From Bdellovibrio sp. CG10_big_fil_rev_8_21_14_0_10_47_8 (GTDB lineage Bacteria; Bdellovibrionota; Bdellovibrionia; Bdellovibrionales; Bdellovibrionaceae), in NCBI GenBank assembly GCA_002773975.1, contig PEZR01000092.1, positions 11,736-37,193 on the forward strand: 25,458 bases of DNA, given 5' to 3'. Numbering within the stretch: the first letter of the stretch is position 1; each line of letters begins with the position of its first letter. The notes below the pieces were generated by a model. That model made no database searches. It was not told the origin of the DNA and saw nothing but the letters and a program-made list of their open reading frames with translations. The translations under genes and the position numbers were made by a program. Of this stretch, positions 23,987-25,458 are shown one piece after another.

Positions 23987-24015
23987 TTGGACCCAGGAGC
24001 AAAAGAGTCTATCCT
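23987..24015 (+). promoter_or_regulatory. Candidate promoter of the DUF1275 gene
   Basis: TTGGAC (23987-23992) and TATCCT (24010-24015) are 17 bases apart. The ATG at 24025 follows after 9 bases. AGAGAGG (24015-24021) could act as a ribosome site only if transcription started upstream of it. Confidence 0.45.
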
Positions 24016-24024
24016 AGAGAGGTT

Positions 24025-24777
24025 ATGTTTTCGGGATCACAAAACCTCTCTCACTTCACCTCCAAAAATATGGCTATTTGGCTGTCCATGGCCTTTCAAG
24101 GTGGTGCTATCAATGCGGGTGGCTTTTTAGCTTGTCATCGGTTCGTCTCTCACACCACGGGCTTTGCGACCTACTTTGGAACTGAGTTCTCGCAGGGGCA
24201 CTGGAACGCGGCGCTGGGAATGTTGACTGTGCCCTTGTTTTTCTTGTTGGGAGCGGCGATCTCCGGATTTTTTGTCGACCGCAGATTGGTTCTTCATCAG
24301 CGCCCGCTCTATACCTGGATGTTTGCATTTATCAGTTTTGCGATGCTTTTTATCAGTTTTTTTGGGGAACTCGGAAGTTTTGGAACCTTTGGCGAACCGA
24401 TGGAGATCTCTCAGGACTACGGAATGTTAGCGCTACTGTGTCTTTGCAGTGGTATTCAAAATGGAACGATCACTTCAGCCTCGGGGGCGGTTGTCCGCAC
24501 CACCCATATGACAGGAATCACCACCGATTTGGGACTGGGTCTGGTTCGAGTTTTCGCCATCGGGCAATCCAAACAGACCAAAGTGGCCGAAGCCCGGGCC
24601 AATGGGATGAGGACTGGTTTAATTGTTTCATTTTTGTTAGGCTCGACGGTTTCTTCCTATTTGTTTTTTCACATTCAGTATCTGGGATTTTTGATGCCCT
24701 GTCTGATTTCTTTTCTGCTGACGGTTGTCGCCTTTCGAACATCCGACAACACCTCTGGAGGTTCTAGCTATGCTTGA
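24025..24777 (+). CDS. DUF1275 (YoaK-like) membrane protein
   Basis: 250 residues with about six hydrophobic segments. It matches DUF1275 by the early GGAINAGGFLACHRFVSHTTG and the central hallmark GIQNGTITSASGAVVRTTHM (142-161), followed by TGITTDLGLGL. The function of this family is unknown; a transport role has been supposed. The hydrophilic segment SKQTKVAEARANGMRTG (about 190-206) sits before the last helices. The stop codon lies inside the start of the Na/Pi cotransporter gene (8-base overlap), so the two are translated from one mRNA. Confidence 0.9.
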   Translation: MFSGSQNLSHFTSKNMAIWLSMAFQGGAINAGGFLACHRFVSHTTGFATYFGTEFSQGHWNAALGMLTVPLFFLLGAAISGFFVDRRLVLHQRPLYTWMFAFISFAMLFISFFGELGSFGTFGEPMEISQDYGMLALLCLCSGIQNGTITSASGAVVRTTHMTGITTDLGLGLVRVFAIGQSKQTKVAEARANGMRTGLIVSFLLGSTVSSYLFFHIQYLGFLMPCLISFLLTVVAFRTSDNTSGGSSYA

Positions 24778-25458
24778 GCTTCATAATTCTGGGTTTGTGA
24801 TCCTTGTTGGCGGCGTCGCGATGTTTCTGTATGGAATGACTCAGGCAAGCCACTCGTTGGAAACTCTGCTATCTGGAAGAATCTCTGTCCTTCTGAACAA
24901 GCTCTCAAATAGCCAATTTTTTGCCATTGTTATCGGAATTTCCCTGACCACTTTGCTGCAAAGTTCGGGTGCCGTCACATCCATGCTTGTTGGACTGGGC
25001 TCGGCCCGGGTGATTTCTTTGCCCCAAGTCATGGGCGTCATCATCGGCACAGCCATTGGCTCGACGTTGACCGTACAACTGATCAGTTTTGATTTAGGCC
25101 AGTATGCTCTGCCGTTGTTGATTCTGTCTTTTATGGTCTATTTCTTTTCGAAAAAAGCCGGCCTTAAGAATATTGCCACCGTATTTATTGGCTTCTCGTT
25201 TATCTTTTTGGGGCTGGAACTGATCTCGACGGCCGCTCACCAATTCACTCAGCAAGAAGGCCTCCGCGAAGCCATTCAAACCCTGAAGGACAATCCCCAT
25301 CTGTCACTTTTGATCTCGATTGCTTTTTGTGCATTGGTGCAAAGTAGCGCTGTCACCATTGGTCTGGTGATGTCTTTGGTGCAAATCGGAGCGCTGGACC
25401 TGCATGACGCGATGTTTTGGGTTTACGGCGCGAATATCGGAACCACCTCGATTGCTTT
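24770..25458 (+). CDS. Na+/Pi cotransporter (NptA/PNaS family), 3' end outside the window
   Basis: The frame runs from ATG 24770 to the window edge without a stop, giving 229 residues of a larger protein. TGGAGG (24756-24761) lies 8 bases before the ATG, inside the DUF1275 gene. The Na/Pi cotransporter hallmark QSS occurs twice, as expected for its inverted repeat: LLQSSGAVTS (62-71) and VQSSAVTIG (190-198). It is followed by GANIGTT near the edge; GTAIGSTLT is the matching element after the first QSS. About six membrane helices are visible. It probably takes up phosphate with sodium; the missing part may include a PhoU-like domain, as in many bacterial members. Confidence 0.93.
   Translation, partial: MLELHNSGFVILVGGVAMFLYGMTQASHSLETLLSGRISVLLNKLSNSQFFAIVIGISLTTLLQSSGAVTSMLVGLGSARVISLPQVMGVIIGTAIGSTLTVQLISFDLGQYALPLLILSFMVYFFSKKAGLKNIATVFIGFSFIFLGLELISTAAHQFTQQEGLREAIQTLKDNPHLSLLISIAFCALVQSSAVTIGLVMSLVQIGALDLHDAMFWVYGANIGTTSIA

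Noticed and set aside
1..25458. tRNA, rRNA, CRISPR arrays, transposases and integrases.
   Set aside because: Nothing resembling these was seen on either strand by eye; a covariance-model scan was not possible.

Overview
The window reads as chromosomal DNA of a Gram-negative, aerobic bacterium. It carries Sec-exported and envelope proteins, an AsmA-like protein, a heme A synthase and GreA. The gene set and style (SohB, an Opp operon that begins with its ATPases, a photolyase paired with a TIGR01777 protein, DCC-family and DUF1275 proteins) would fit a Bdellovibrio-like member of the Bdellovibrionota. That placement is an inference from gene content; no marker gene here proves it. Coding density is very high, several convergent neighbours overlap at their ends, and no gene-free stretch exceeds about 180 bases. 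No rRNA, tRNA, CRISPR array or transposase was found.

Layout. 1-2257: the end of a small membrane protein, a secreted coiled-coil/polyproline protein on the minus strand, and the SohB peptidase. 2424-8294: a five-gene oligopeptide ABC importer operon (oppD-oppF-oppA-oppB-oppC) with tight or overlapping junctions. 8283-9618: an accessory two-gene module bounded by a 64-base imperfect direct repeat. Its first gene encodes an exported, cysteine-rich protein whose C-terminal part carries the catalytic signature of colicin E3-type ribosomal RNases. The second gene, overlapping it by up to 10 bases, encodes a small exported protein of unknown function. 9589-13516 (minus strand): a small exported coiled-coil protein, a glycerophosphodiester phosphodiesterase coupled to a large AsmA-like protein, and GreA. 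13693-15391: an NrnA-like DHH phosphoesterase and two BFD-type [2Fe-2S] proteins lying tail to tail. 15411-18144 (minus strand): an SDR-SRPBCC fusion and a DNA photolyase. 18201-21060: an ABC1/UbiB-like kinase, a nucleotidyltransferase and a family 2 glycosyltransferase, the last two overlapping at their 5' ends. 21090-25458: a zinc-type CDF exporter, heme A synthase, a DCC thiol protein, a Nudix hydrolase, a DUF1275 membrane protein and the start of a Na/Pi cotransporter.

Two points stand out. First, the E3-like module looks like an undescribed exported toxin or predatory effector carried on a discrete inserted segment. Second, many first genes have a plausible -10 box only 5 to 9 bases before the ATG. 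This suggests leaderless or near-leaderless transcripts, whereas genes inside operons often show Shine-Dalgarno sites.
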